Positions 8,992 through 18,306 of a DNA stretch of 64,000 nucleotides are shown piece by piece. Source of the stretch: Gemmataceae bacterium. Its GTDB lineage: Bacteria; Planctomycetota; Planctomycetia; Gemmatales; Gemmataceae. The position numbers were made by a program, and so were the translations under genes. Under the pieces are notes generated by a model. It did not search any database. It was not told the origin of the DNA and saw only the letters and a list, made by a program, of their open reading frames with translations. Numbering within the stretch: the stretch's first letter is position 1; every line of letters begins with the position of its first letter. The stretch covers positions 2,947,586-3,011,585 of the forward strand of contig LR594584.1 of assembly GCA_901538445.1 (NCBI GenBank). The letters are read 5' to 3'.

Positions 8992-9315
8992 ATGCGAAAT
9001 GCGAACACCGAAGTGGTAAGTAAGGCGCCCGTTGGTCCGAACCCCAAGCGGGTCGTGGCCGGGCGTCTCAACCGAGGCAAGCGGAAAGGTCTGACCCCCG
9101 AAGGTCGTGAGCGGCTTCGGCGAGCAGCGCACGACAACAAGCCGTGGCTCTTCTCGACAGGACCGCTGACGCCTGCGGGCAAGGCGACGGCGGCCGCGAA
9201 CGGGAAGAAGCGGCAGTCCGGGCTCGTGAGTGCGAGGGAGTTGAGGGCGGATCTGCAGAAACTCCGGGTCATGTTGAAGGACATGGCGGAAACTCGCCGG
9301 TCGGTCGAATGCTAA
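8992..9315 (+). CDS. Small basic protein with GRLNRGKRKGLTPEGRERL motif
   Basis: 107 residues from ATG 8992 (AAAGGA six bases upstream; the frame runs further back but has no better start). It is strongly basic, with GRLNRGKRKGLTPEGRERLR followed by LFSTGPLTPAGKATAAANGK. The repeated pattern of LTP(E/A)G(R/K) suggests a nucleic-acid-binding, partly disordered protein. I recognise the motif only as common in planctomycete accessory DNA; the function is unknown. It follows the previous gene by about 60 bases. Confidence 0.55.
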   Translation: MRNANTEVVSKAPVGPNPKRVVAGRLNRGKRKGLTPEGRERLRRAAHDNKPWLFSTGPLTPAGKATAAANGKKRQSGLVSARELRADLQKLRVMLKDMAETRRSVEC

Positions 9316-9399
9316 CCGGATCGGCACACGGTTCGGCCGCGCCCCGTGGATTTGTTCCGGCGCGGTCATCGAGTTCGAATTACTACACCAGAGGCGGCA

Positions 9400-10716
9400 A
9401 TGCGCAACACACGGGAGTGTCCGGTCACGGTTTGCGAACTGTACGAGGAGCTCACCGAGCTGGAGCGGCGGTTCCTCAGCCGCGAGTTCAAACTCGCGCG
9501 CCGCGTACCCGCTTCCCTCGCATTTCTGCGGAGCATGCCGTACCCACTCGGCCGAGACACGGCGGCTGCAGTTGCCGCCCTCGTCCGGAATTACGTGTAC
9601 CCGTGGTCCGACGTCCGATCGCGATACCTGCTCTCCTGGGTATGTGATCGCCTGACCGGCGAGGATGGCATCTGCGCACTGACGGCTTTCGCCGAGCACC
9701 CGGAGGAGATTGCGGCTTTGTTCGGAACCCCCGAGGAGTTCCGGGAGTACGAGGAAGGCACCGACTTTACATACGGGCTGGCCGGAATCCGGGACGCCGA
9801 GGTCGATGAAGAGTGCGACTCGCTCCAGCGCGTACTCGAGGCCGCAACGGAGGACGGTTTGTTCCGGCTCGGTCTGTCCGTTCCCCTCCCGCTCCCCCTC
9901 GGCCCTCCGTCCTTGACTCGTGTCCCGCTTCTCGACGGGCACTGGATTGACCGCCACCTCGTCGAACTGGCCGAGTGGTGCGCTGAACTTGGCGCCGCCG
10001 GGTATTGCCGCATGCCCGCGCTGGACCCGCACCCCCTGGCCTGGTACAGGTTCTACCCGCCCGGCACGGACTGGTGCCTCGCGACAGAAGCCAGTCCCGC
10101 GGCGGGCGCCGAAATTCGGCACCAAGTCGGGGCCAAGTTGAATCGGTTTCGGGGTGGAACGTGCGAAATCGACGGACGCACCTACCTCGACTTCGATGAC
10201 TACGCCGGATGGGATCGTCGGGTTGTGCCGGGTGATCTGACGGCCAGGAGAACGGCCGGGATCGTCGTGGCGTCCTGGAACGCCTGGGTCGAGGCCGGAT
10301 CGGATGGCGGACGGATCGACTTGCACGGCGAGGTCGTGACCAAACTCGACCACCCCGGCGGGTTGCGGGCGTGGTCCGACTACGCGGGAATGTCCCCCGC
10401 GAGCCTGGAGAGCGCCGAGCGGGTGCGTTCGGCCACCGTCGCCGAGTTGCGAGAACTGGCGGTCGATCGGACTGTTAGAACCGACCCAGCCGGTATCCTC
10501 ACTCAAGTCCAGATCCAGATTATCGACGCTTTGCGCCGACATCCTTGGATCTCAGCGGAGGTACTGGCCGAGGAGGCGCTGGTATCCAAGCAAACGCTCT
10601 TCAATCCAGGGGGACTCAAGGAGCTCCTGAACCGTGATCCCCCACTCGTCATCCGCGGTCCGCAGAAGCGGGGGTACGCGCTCGCGGACGTCACCCCCGA
10701 TGTCGTCCGGGTTTAG
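9400..10716 (+). CDS. Unknown protein with C-terminal winged-helix-like region
   Basis: 438 residues from ATG 9400 (GAGG five bases upstream; an in-frame start at 9346 lacks a site). No family recognised. The middle is acidic and rich in aromatic residues. The last 70 residues (IIDALRRHPWISAEVLAEEALVSKQTLFNPGGLKELL, then a GYAL end) read like a winged helix-turn-helix that would bind DNA. It is the last gene of the left block on the + strand. Confidence 0.65.
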   Translation: MRNTRECPVTVCELYEELTELERRFLSREFKLARRVPASLAFLRSMPYPLGRDTAAAVAALVRNYVYPWSDVRSRYLLSWVCDRLTGEDGICALTAFAEHPEEIAALFGTPEEFREYEEGTDFTYGLAGIRDAEVDEECDSLQRVLEAATEDGLFRLGLSVPLPLPLGPPSLTRVPLLDGHWIDRHLVELAEWCAELGAAGYCRMPALDPHPLAWYRFYPPGTDWCLATEASPAAGAEIRHQVGAKLNRFRGGTCEIDGRTYLDFDDYAGWDRRVVPGDLTARRTAGIVVASWNAWVEAGSDGGRIDLHGEVVTKLDHPGGLRAWSDYAGMSPASLESAERVRSATVAELRELAVDRTVRTDPAGILTQVQIQIIDALRRHPWISAEVLAEEALVSKQTLFNPGGLKELLNRDPPLVIRGPQKRGYALADVTPDVVRV

Positions 10717-10807
10717 ACTCAAACTGGACTGACACCCAAAACAGCAAGGCTAACTTCGGTCGTGTCCAGTGCGGACGCGGCCCGGCAAAGCACGCACAAA
10801 CTGGAAC

Positions 10808-10866
10808 CACCGCCCGCGGGCGGTGCCCGCCCCCTGTAGGTACCTTGCCGGGCCGCCTACAGGGGG
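10808..10866 (+). promoter_or_regulatory. Leader with two hairpins upstream of the next gene
   Basis: An 18-base perfect palindrome spans 10808-10825 (centre CCCGCGGG). A second hairpin has an 11-bp perfect stem, CCCCCTGTAGG at 10830-10840 with CCTACAGGGGG at 10856-10866 and a 15-base loop, followed by TTCT. The gene starting at 10896 has its ribosome site GGGAGGA at 10881-10887, just after the second stem. This could be an attenuator or the terminator of an upstream transcript. Confidence 0.5.
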
Positions 10867-10895
10867 TTCTCGTTTACCAAGGGAGGAACGTGTCA

Positions 10896-11795
10896 ATGGC
10901 CCGGCCGACCAGCTCACCTCAACAGCATCAAGCGGGCGAACCCGCCACGATCGACCGATCGCCGGGAGCACCTCTCCCGGACAGAACGAACGGCCCGCCC
11001 CCGGACCAGCGCCCTGTCGTCTGGGTCCGCCCGACCTCCGGCAAGCAGGGGCGGTTCTCGTTGCGCAGCCCGACGGGACGATCGGCGCTGGGGATCGACG
11101 ACTACCTGCTCGATCTGTGGCTGTCGAGCGAACCTGCACGCGTCGAGGTTCTGGCCCGACTCGAGTTGAGCCCGCGGCTCACCCGCTTGTTCGCCGTCGC
11201 CCTCTGCGGTGACGTCCGGGAACTGCTGACCGACGACCGGAGTCGGATGGCCGTCGAGGTGGCCGAGCGGTTCGCGGACGACGGGGCGACCGTCCGGGAG
11301 CTCCGCGTCGCGCGCAGGGCCGCCAGTGACGCCTACTTCGAACTGGGCGCCACGCACGGCACCGCCCGATCCTCCGCGTCGGTACTCTCGTGCCTCGCAG
11401 CCAACGCCGCGCGCCACGCCGTGGACATGCACGTGAAGGCATCGACAGTCGCTACCGACGTAGCAGCCCTTGCCGTCGATGTGGCTGCGCTGGCCGCGAC
11501 AGGGCGCGGGGAGGTCGATCCGGTTGGGGAGCGCCGGATTCGCGAGCGTCAGGGGCGCCTCCTCGCCGCGATCGTCGGGCCGGGGTACGAGTTGCTCCCG
11601 GAGTGGCACACCGCGGACGCTGTCGGGCTGGCCAGCACCTGCTACGAGACCAAAGATTGGTCGATCATGCCGGTCCTTGCCGACGCGCTTCAAGACGCCG
11701 GGTGTGAGAACGATGACGTTCTGGGCCACTGCCGAGGGCCGGGGCCGCACGTCCGCGGCGACTGGGTTCTGGATTCGCTGCTCGGCCTGAAATAG
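10896..11795 (+). CDS. Gemmata-type hypothetical with ADALQDAGC C-terminal motif
   Basis: 299 residues from ATG 10896 (GGGAGGA eight bases upstream). The central region LTDDRSRMAVEVAERFADDGAT and the end, PVLADALQDAGCENDD.L.HCRGPGPHVRGDWVLDSLLG, match a protein type I associate with Gemmata genomes, where it also occurs fused to SMI1/KNR4 or TIGR02996 domains. A paralogue lies at 60955-61560. The N-terminus is proline-rich and probably disordered. The function is unknown. Confidence 0.75.
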   Translation: MARPTSSPQQHQAGEPATIDRSPGAPLPDRTNGPPPDQRPVVWVRPTSGKQGRFSLRSPTGRSALGIDDYLLDLWLSSEPARVEVLARLELSPRLTRLFAVALCGDVRELLTDDRSRMAVEVAERFADDGATVRELRVARRAASDAYFELGATHGTARSSASVLSCLAANAARHAVDMHVKASTVATDVAALAVDVAALAATGRGEVDPVGERRIRERQGRLLAAIVGPGYELLPEWHTADAVGLASTCYETKDWSIMPVLADALQDAGCENDDVLGHCRGPGPHVRGDWVLDSLLGLK

Positions 11796-11877
11796 TAGGA
11801 GCGAGTGTCGGGATGCGGGCCGGGCACGGTGCCCGGTTCGGCGATTGAAGGGTTGGTCACCGAACAAGGAGTAGGTG

Positions 11878-12117
11878 ATGCGTCGATTTTTCGTCTGCCA
11901 CGCGGGTAGCACAGATCCGCACGATGAACTGGGCATGATTGGGCGGGTTTACATCTGGAACGGCCAGTGGCTCCGTTCGCCGGAGCGGGTCGCGGGCCGA
12001 GACCGCAACCCGATCATGAAGTTGCGCCCGCTGTGGGGTAGCAAGCTCGTCGTCCAGGGCGACATCGGGTCGTTCACGGAGGTCTACTTCGCTGAGCCGC
12101 CACCGGAAGTGCCGTGA
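11878..12117 (+). CDS. Small unknown protein
   Basis: 79 residues from ATG 11878 (a GTG three bases earlier is possible); AAGGAG lies six to ten bases upstream, which supports translation. It is soluble-looking, with several Trp and Arg residues (GRVYIWNGQWLRSPERV) and a short beta-rich tail ending in EPPPEVP. No family recognised. The ribosome site and the codon pattern are the main reasons to call it real. Confidence 0.55.
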   Translation: MRRFFVCHAGSTDPHDELGMIGRVYIWNGQWLRSPERVAGRDRNPIMKLRPLWGSKLVVQGDIGSFTEVYFAEPPPEVP

Positions 12118-12231
12118 CGGCCCGGTGAGCCCGGCCGGCGGCCGGAATCGTTTCCGCCGCGCGTGATCGGGTTGAGAATTGCCGTCGCTGTGAGATAATC
12201 GCGCCGGGGCACTTCCCACGGAGGATCTCCG

Positions 12232-13890
12232 GTGCGACCCACAGAAACGACTGCACGACCGCAGCGCGCCTCTCTGACGCGGCAGGCACTGTACGAGCAG
12301 GTGTGGACGACCCCGCTGCTCCGCCTGGCCCCGGCGTACGGCGTTCACCACACCCGGCTCGCTCAGCTCTGCGACAATCACAAGATCCCGCGCCCCCCGC
12401 GGGGCTACTGGGTGCAGAAGGCGTACGGTAAGGGAGAACCACCGCCCGGACTAGCCACGGTCGAGGACGCGGCCCTCGAAACGGTCCTCATCACCCCCGA
12501 CGATTCGGACGAACAGTCCGCCGCTGCGTCCGATCCCGTCCCGACGGCTCAACGTCCTGCCACATCGAATTGCGAGCCACCGGCGGCACCGTCCGAGGCA
12601 GAGGTGGAAGCGGTCTCGACGGACAAACTGAGGATCCGTTCGGCGTTGGCGAACGAGTCGGGGTTGGTCACGCTGACCCGCCGCGAACTGTACGACGTCG
12701 TGTGGTCGGCCCCCATGTCGCAGGTGTGCCAGGACTACAACATTTCCGACGTCGCGCTCGCGAAGACGTGCAAACGCCACCACGTCCCCTCGCCGCCACG
12801 GGGCTACTGGGCTCAGCTTCGTACCGGCGGGAATGTCAAGAAACCGGCACTCAAACCCGTCGCTGACCCCACGCTGGAAAAGATCGAGATCGACCGGCGG
12901 GCTCGATCAGAGGTGGTCTCGTCCACCCACAAAGAGGCGCAAGACAATGCCACGGCCGAGAAGAAGGCGGAGAACAAGATCGTCGTGACGGACAACTCAA
13001 CCGAACTGCACCCGCTGGTCGACCGCACCGTGAAAAGCCTGACGTCCGCCAAGCCGAACGAGCGGGGTTTGGTCCGGCCGCGGGCGATGCGGTGTCTGGA
13101 AGTCGAGGTCAGCCCGGCGGCGATCGATCGGGCCGGGCGCGTCATGGACGCGCTGGTTCGCGCGCTGGAGTCGAGAGGCCATACAGTGGCCGCCGGCGAC
13201 GCGGAGGGGCCGAAGACGTGCCTCACGATCTTGGGCGAGAAGCTCTCGGTCCGATTGGAAGAGGAGGTGAACTGTCAGGAAAAGGTGGTGTCGTTTCTGG
13301 AACGGTCGAGCGAGTACACCTACAGCCCCAGCGGCCTGCTGTGCCTGCGGATCAACGAGTCGGCGGGCAGCGGCCACCGACGGCAGTGGTCCGACGGCCA
13401 GAAGCGACTCGAGGATGTACTCAACGCGGTGGTGGTCGGGCTGGTTCGGGCGGCCGAGGCGATCAAAGCGGCGTGCGAGGAACAGGATCGGCGCGAGCGA
13501 GAGCGCAAGGAGCAAGAGCGGCAGCGGCAGGAGAGCGAGAAGCGGCAACGGCAGGAGGCCGCGCGGGCGCAGGATTTCGAGCAGAAACTCGCAGCTTGGG
13601 AGCGGGCCGGGCGTGTCCGCGACTTCGTCGCCGCGGCGCGGGCCGCGGCAATCGCCCGTGACGGCCCGATCGTCCCCGGCTCCGAACTGGATCGGTGGTT
13701 CGCATGGGCGCTGCGGCGGGCCGACCAGATCGACCCACTCACCACCGGGCGCCCGGAGGGGCAGTGGCCACCACTGGAAGGCCACGCGGTGAAACTCGCC
13801 GACCAGGGATACCGGAACTCGTGGATGGACGGGATCCACGGGACGCTCGTTCTCCCGCCCGAAACGCCCGAGTCGTCTCCAGAAGAGTAA
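12232..13890 (+). CDS. Protein with two PPRGYW-motif repeats and a coiled coil
   Basis: 552 residues from GTG 12232 (GGAGGA seven bases upstream). It contains two copies of a roughly 45-residue module: first LTRQALYEQVWTTPLLRLAPAY ending IPRPPRGYWVQ, then LTRRELYDVVWSAPMSQVCQDY ending VPSPPRGYWAQ. Each module looks like a helix-turn-helix followed by an extended PPRGYW strap, suggesting DNA binding. A long charged coiled coil of R, E, Q and K covers about residues 420-450. The ankyrin-like gene follows 30 bases on, so they are probably co-expressed. Similar PPRGYW proteins occur in mobile regions of other bacteria; the function is not known to me. Confidence 0.7.
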   Translation: MRPTETTARPQRASLTRQALYEQVWTTPLLRLAPAYGVHHTRLAQLCDNHKIPRPPRGYWVQKAYGKGEPPPGLATVEDAALETVLITPDDSDEQSAAASDPVPTAQRPATSNCEPPAAPSEAEVEAVSTDKLRIRSALANESGLVTLTRRELYDVVWSAPMSQVCQDYNISDVALAKTCKRHHVPSPPRGYWAQLRTGGNVKKPALKPVADPTLEKIEIDRRARSEVVSSTHKEAQDNATAEKKAENKIVVTDNSTELHPLVDRTVKSLTSAKPNERGLVRPRAMRCLEVEVSPAAIDRAGRVMDALVRALESRGHTVAAGDAEGPKTCLTILGEKLSVRLEEEVNCQEKVVSFLERSSEYTYSPSGLLCLRINESAGSGHRRQWSDGQKRLEDVLNAVVVGLVRAAEAIKAACEEQDRRERERKEQERQRQESEKRQRQEAARAQDFEQKLAAWERAGRVRDFVAAARAAAIARDGPIVPGSELDRWFAWALRRADQIDPLTTGRPEGQWPPLEGHAVKLADQGYRNSWMDGIHGTLVLPPETPESSPEE

Positions 13891-13920
13891 GGTCCGGTAC
13901 CGCGCGACGGAGGGGCAAGC

Positions 13921-15138
13921 GTGGGACGCATAAGCAAGAAGACGGCGACGCAGGAGCCCGAGCCGAAGCGAGCAGCGACCGTTGACGAGATTCGACCGCT
14001 CGTCGAACTGTGCCGGGCCGGGCGGCTGTTCGACGTCCAGGCGTGGATCGCCGCGGGCAAGCCCGTCAACGTCCCGCCCCGCTTTGACAGGCGGTCCAAC
14101 CTCAAGGCGCCGCTGGAAGAGGCGATGGCGTCGGGCTTCCACAGCCTCGTCCAGGTTCTGCTCCAGGCCGGTGCGGTCGGGACCGACGGGGATCTCAACC
14201 GCCCTCTCGGCCTCGCCCTTCGGATGCGACACCACGACTTCGTCACCCTGATCGTTGAGAGCGGCTTCGAGCCGGCCGACGCGGACATGACCGAGGTGTT
14301 CGAGACGTGGGATTCGGCACTGATGGAGTACTTCGTCGAGCGCGGGGCCGACGTCGAGACGGACCGCCCGCTGGCCTGGGCGCTGTGCCACCGCATCCAG
14401 ACCGCGCTGAGCGTGCTCAAGAAGTACCGCGACCGATTTCCGTCGTTCCGCGAGCAGGCCAACGTGGCCCTGCGGCACCACTGCGTCGAGGGGAACATGA
14501 AGTGGGTGTCGCTGATGCTGTGGGCCGGCGCCGACCCGTACGCGCCGGGCGCCCACCGGTGGGACGACGAGCCGGACGCGGACGACCCCGGTGCCAGCGC
14601 GGTGGAACTGGCCGCGAGTTACGGCCGGTTCGAGGTGTTCGACCTGAAGGGCGCGCGTCTGGACCCGAAACACCCGGTGACGCAGAAGGTCGCGGAGTCC
14701 CTGTGCGACGGCAAGGGATTGACACGCCTGACGAAGCTCATCGATGCCGGACTGCCGGCCAACGGCACCGGCGGCACCTCACTGGTTCGGGCGGTGCTCG
14801 AGCGGCTGGACTGGGGCTCGTGGTGGCGCAACTTGAACCCCTCCTTCGGCGACGGCGGACACGACTCACACGAATCACGGGAGCGGATGAAGACCCTCCG
14901 CCTGCTCGTCGAGCGCGGCGGTCGGTGGTCACCGCAGGACGCCCGCGAGATCGGCGGCGTCCGCAAGCGGTTATTGAAGATGAAACCCGAGTACACCGCT
15001 GAGTTGGTGCTGATCATGACCCGGCATAGGGCCTGTGAGAAGTCCACGGTTGAGACGCTGCTCCGCACCCCGGCCATGAAGTCCCACGTCGCGAGGCTCG
15101 AATCGCGAATCACGAAACTTCTCGACTCGTGGGAGTGA
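13921..15138 (+). CDS. Ankyrin-repeat-like protein
   Basis: 405 residues from GTG 13921 (GGAGGGG just upstream). It has degenerate ankyrin-type repeats: LCRAGRLFDVQAWIAAGKPVN, then LEEAMASGFHSLVQVLLQAGA, then LALRMRHHDFVTLIVESGFEP, and further ones near VSLMLWAGADP. Ankyrin repeats form protein-binding scaffolds. It directly follows the PPRGYW protein and is likely its partner. No catalytic motif is visible. It converges with the XRE regulator, separated by 71 bases. Confidence 0.75.
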   Translation: MGRISKKTATQEPEPKRAATVDEIRPLVELCRAGRLFDVQAWIAAGKPVNVPPRFDRRSNLKAPLEEAMASGFHSLVQVLLQAGAVGTDGDLNRPLGLALRMRHHDFVTLIVESGFEPADADMTEVFETWDSALMEYFVERGADVETDRPLAWALCHRIQTALSVLKKYRDRFPSFREQANVALRHHCVEGNMKWVSLMLWAGADPYAPGAHRWDDEPDADDPGASAVELAASYGRFEVFDLKGARLDPKHPVTQKVAESLCDGKGLTRLTKLIDAGLPANGTGGTSLVRAVLERLDWGSWWRNLNPSFGDGGHDSHESRERMKTLRLLVERGGRWSPQDAREIGGVRKRLLKMKPEYTAELVLIMTRHRACEKSTVETLLRTPAMKSHVARLESRITKLLDSWE

Positions 15139-15209
15139 AGTTCGGTCCGGAAATGTGTGGGTCGGGATGCTTTGTAGTACCGATCGACGGCTGGAAACAG
15201 CACGAGCGA

Positions 15210-15455
15210 CTATTCACCCCCGCGGTCAACCGCCTCGAACAGCTTGGACATGGTGATCGACAGGGCCGCCGCCAACTTCTCGATGTTGACCAGGCTCAAG
15301 TTGCGCGTGCCCCGCTCGACGTCGGACAGGTAGGTGCGGTGGATCCCCGCCTTTTCGGCCAAGTCCTCCTGCGTCATCTTCAGCTCTTCCCGCCGGGTGC
15401 GCACCGCGTCCCCGAAGCGCTCGCGGACGTCGGGTGCAGCTCGCCTCTTGCCCAT
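15210..15455 (-). CDS. XRE-family HTH transcriptional regulator
   Basis: 81 residues read leftward from ATG 15455; the frame is open further but the preceding residues are not protein-like. A single Cro/C1-type helix-turn-helix fills it: REELKMTQEDLAEKAGIHRTYLSDVERGTRN, the standard five-helix XRE fold. It binds an operator, probably its own. It is transcribed away from the GYF_2 gene with 77 bases between them, so that gap likely holds both promoters and the operator. Confidence 0.85.
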   Translation of the reverse strand: MGKRRAAPDVRERFGDAVRTRREELKMTQEDLAEKAGIHRTYLSDVERGTRNLSLVNIEKLAAALSITMSKLFEAVDRGGE

Positions 15456-15532
15456 TGCGGCGAGCGTGACATCGTGTAGCCTATGAGTGTATCGACGATG
15501 AGTGACATTCCGCTCGAACCTGGTGACGACCG

Positions 15533-16429
15533 ATGCCCGCCCCCGCGCCGCCCGCGGCCCAGTTCTGGCTACTGACCGGCGAGGTGCCGAGCGGCCCGTT
15601 CTCCGTCGAGCAGATCCACGCCAAGATCGCCGGTAGTGAGGCGACGTGGCAGACGCTCGCGTGCCCGGTCGGCGGCAGCAACTGGCTCCCGGTCGTCCGC
15701 ACTGCGGGACTCGGCCCGCCCACGCCCGCGTCGGCTCTTGCGATTGAGGCCAGTGAACCGGCGACGAAAGGTCTCGCTTCAGATGGTCGCTCGACGCCCG
15801 CACTCGATCCGACACCGTCCACAGTGCTAACCGTAGCCGAGCGAGAGTCCCGACCGCGAGAGAGTATCGAGCCGTCACAATCGACCGCGGTGCCGAACAG
15901 GCCGGCCCGACCGAACCCGCCGGATCGGTTCTGGCTGCTGGTCGGAGCCGAGACGACCGGACCGTTTCGGGCCGCGCACATCCGGGCTATGTTTCAGTCC
16001 GGGAAACTGTCCGCGGACGCCAAGGCTCGTCGGATCGACACCGAGAGCTGGGTTCCGCTCGCCGAGGCGGTCGGGGCGCTCCCGCCGCGCCGGCCAGCTG
16101 AACCGCAGGCCAAGCCGATGGGGCCGCAGCCCCCGGCACACACGCCGTTCACCCCGTCGCCAACGACCCCGCCCGAACCCGGCACCGCCCCACCGACGTC
16201 CGCGCCGCCCGAACCCCGGTCGGCTTTCCAGATACCGGGCCTCCCACCTCAGACGATCCAGATGGGGATCGGTGTACTCATTGTGGTCGGACTGCTGGGT
16301 CTGGCGAAGGGGTGCAAGGAGGACGCGAAGAACCAGCCGACGCTTCAAGAGCGGCTCAAGGAATCCCGGAACAAGAACCCGCTCCCCCTGGTGCCGCCCC
16401 CTCGAACGAACTCGCCGCCCGAACAATGA
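15533..16429 (+). CDS. GYF_2/DUF4339 repeat membrane-anchored protein
   Basis: 298 residues. It has two GYF_2-like modules: FWLLTGEVPSGPFSVEQIH (residues 9-28) and FWLLVGAETTGPFRAAHIR (about 130-150), each with the W..(G)PF signature of DUF4339. After a proline-rich linker a single hydrophobic helix (MGIGVLIVVGLLGLAKGC, about 243-262) anchors it, followed by a short charged tail. Such planctomycete proteins are thought to mediate proline-motif binding at membranes; partners are unknown. It is divergent from the XRE regulator. Start chosen as the first ATG; no strong ribosome site is seen. Confidence 0.75.
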   Translation: MPAPAPPAAQFWLLTGEVPSGPFSVEQIHAKIAGSEATWQTLACPVGGSNWLPVVRTAGLGPPTPASALAIEASEPATKGLASDGRSTPALDPTPSTVLTVAERESRPRESIEPSQSTAVPNRPARPNPPDRFWLLVGAETTGPFRAAHIRAMFQSGKLSADAKARRIDTESWVPLAEAVGALPPRRPAEPQAKPMGPQPPAHTPFTPSPTTPPEPGTAPPTSAPPEPRSAFQIPGLPPQTIQMGIGVLIVVGLLGLAKGCKEDAKNQPTLQERLKESRNKNPLPLVPPPRTNSPPEQ

Positions 16430-16490
16430 CGATCTGACAGTACGGCACGGGTCGCCGGCACCATCGCTTTCCACGAAGCCGCACGCAATT

Positions 16491-16655
16491 GTGCGCCCGC
16501 TCGGCTCGCGCACGGTTTATCTCCACACCCCGTTCGGACTGGACACATCGAAGCTGGACGAGAAGTTCGACAAGGGCATCGGCGTGGCGAACACGGCCCG
16601 CAACTGGAATACCATGCTCAAGCTGCACGAACTGGCGAAGAAGGCAGCGGGATAG
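16491..16655 (+). pseudogene. Possible C-terminal gene remnant
   Basis: The last 54 codons before the TAG at 16653-16655 read as GSRTVYLHTPFGLDTSKLDEKFDKG followed by NTARNWNTMLKLHELAKKA. The codon use looks coding (third positions mostly G or C). The frame runs back into the GYF_2 gene without a convincing start, so this is either a short gene from GTG 16491 or the tail of a lost gene. The low confidence reflects the missing start and family. Confidence 0.25.
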
Positions 16656-16805
16656 AGGGCTCGGCACCGGCTTTCACAACGGGCTCGGCTCTACGAAGAG
16701 ACACCAAGATCGGACGCCGTGGCCCGGCCGGTGAGACCCGGTCCTTACTGCCGAGACGACTCGTGGCCGCGCTCGGTAAAATGGGTAACACCAGGAGTAA
16801 CCGAG

Positions 16806-17477
16806 ATGGTGACGATCGACATCTACTCCGACGTGATCTGCCCGTGGTGCTACATCGGCAAGCGGCGGATGGAGAAGGGACTGGCGGGTCGAGCCGCCAC
16901 GGTCCGCTGGCACCCGTTTGAGTTGAACCCGAAAATGCCGCCCGAGGGCATCGAGCGCCGTGCCTACCGGATCAAGAAGTTCGGGAGCTGGGAGCGGTCG
17001 CTCGAACTGGACGCGCAGGTGGGGCGAGCGTTTGCGGGCGAGGGGCTCATGTTCAACCCCGAGAAGATGGCACGCACGCCGAACACGTTCGACGCGCACC
17101 GGATCATCTGGCGGGCGGGCGAGAAGGGCGTGCAGGATACCGTGGTGGAGGCGCTGTTCAAGGCGTACTTCACCGACGGCCGCAACCTGTCCGACCGGGC
17201 GACGCTTGCGGCGGTGGCCGTTACGGGCGGCCTCGACGCAAAAGAGGTGGACGAGGTGCTCGCGGGCGATCGCGGCGCGGCGGAGGTCCGCGAGTGGGAG
17301 CAGAAGGGGCAGCGGCTCGGCATCTCCGGCGTGCCGTTCTTCGTCATCAACGGCACGGTCGCCCTGTCCGGCGCGCAGCCGCCGGAGATGTTCCGAGCGG
17401 CGATCGAACAGGCATCGGAGACCAGTACTGGCGACACGTGCGAGGTCGACCCGGCGACCGGGAAACGTCGTTGCTGA
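16806..17477 (+). CDS. DsbA-family oxidoreductase (FrnE-like)
   Basis: 223 residues from ATG 16806 (AGGAG nine bases upstream). A thioredoxin-fold start, VTIDIYSDVICPWCYIGKRRM, has the redox pair C12 and C15 (CPWC); the long helical insertion and the cis-proline segment GISGVPFF near residue 175 match the FrnE/2-hydroxychromene-carboxylate-isomerase-like DsbA group. No signal peptide, so it is cytoplasmic. Extra cysteines occur at the C-terminus (TCEVDPATGKRRC). It probably handles thiol-disulfide exchange. It converges with the cyclophilin gene. Confidence 0.9.
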   Translation: MVTIDIYSDVICPWCYIGKRRMEKGLAGRAATVRWHPFELNPKMPPEGIERRAYRIKKFGSWERSLELDAQVGRAFAGEGLMFNPEKMARTPNTFDAHRIIWRAGEKGVQDTVVEALFKAYFTDGRNLSDRATLAAVAVTGGLDAKEVDEVLAGDRGAAEVREWEQKGQRLGISGVPFFVINGTVALSGAQPPEMFRAAIEQASETSTGDTCEVDPATGKRRC

Positions 17478-17622
17478 ATCCGAGCCCAGGTCTGACGCCG
17501 AGGGCGCGCCCAGCACACCAGGCATTTTCCTGAACGTCGGGCCGCACTCACACCACGCACCAGCGCCCGATTCAACGCGCACAGAAGTCACGGCCGACCA
17601 CCGCCGTCGTCCTGAAGTGGGC

Positions 17623-18306
17623 CTACTCGACCTTTCCGCAATCACTGATGGTGACCTTGGCCGACGTCTGCCCGCTCCGCGAGCCGACGGCTTCGACCTT
17701 CTTGACCACGTCGTATCCCGTCACGACCTGCCCGAAGACGACGTGCTTGCCGTCGAGGTGCGGCGTGGCGGCGGTGCAGAGGAAGAACTGCGAGCCGTTC
17801 GTGTTCGGCCCGGCGTTCGCCATCGACAGAGTGCCGCGTCCGAAGTGCTTGCCCGCCTTGCCCGCGAACGTCTCGTCGTCGAACTTGCCGCCGTAGATCG
17901 ACTCGCCGCCCCGGCCGTCGCCGCTGGTGAAGTCGCCCCCCTGGCACATGAACCCCGGGATCACGCGGTGGAACGACGACCCCTTGTAGGCCAGCGGCGC
18001 CCCCGTCCGGCTCTTGGCGCCGACGCACAGCTGCAGGAAGTTCTCGGCGGTCCGGGGGCACGTGTCGGCGAACAGCTCCATCTCGACCCGCCCGGCCGCC
18101 TTGCCGCCGATGGTGATCTCGAAAAACGCCCTGGGGTTCTTCGGGTTCACGGCGTGGAACGGCTTGTAATCGTCCGCCGCCCGAACCGCGCGCTCGGGGG
18201 CGGGGCGACCGCCCTCGGCGTCCAGCCGGTTCGTTGTGCACGCGGGCAGAACCGTGAGGCCGGCTGACAGAACGACCAGCAAGAGGACCACGGGCCGGTG
18301 AGTCAC
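17623..18306 (-). CDS. Cyclophilin-type peptidyl-prolyl isomerase, lipoprotein
   Basis: 227 residues from GTG 18306 (GGAG six bases upstream). The N-terminus is a lipoprotein signal: hydrophobic [12 protein letters not shown], then lipobox LPAC. The catalytic domain has [15 protein letters not shown] and GSQFFLCTA, the conserved cyclophilin active-site segments. The usual Trp (W121 in human CypA) is His here ([12 protein letters not shown]), which in other cyclophilins goes with weak cyclosporin binding. It would catalyse proline isomerisation during folding outside the cytoplasmic membrane. Confidence 0.93.
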   Translation of the reverse strand: MTHRPVVLLLVVLSAGLTVLPACTTNRLDAEGGRPAPERAVRAADDYKPFHAVNPKNPRAFFEITIGGKAAGRVEMELFADTCPRTAENFLQLCVGAKSRTGAPLAYKGSSFHRVIPGFMCQGGDFTSGDGRGGESIYGGKFDDETFAGKAGKHFGRGTLSMANAGPNTNGSQFFLCTAATPHLDGKHVVFGQVVTGYDVVKKVEAVGSRSGQTSAKVTISDCGKVE

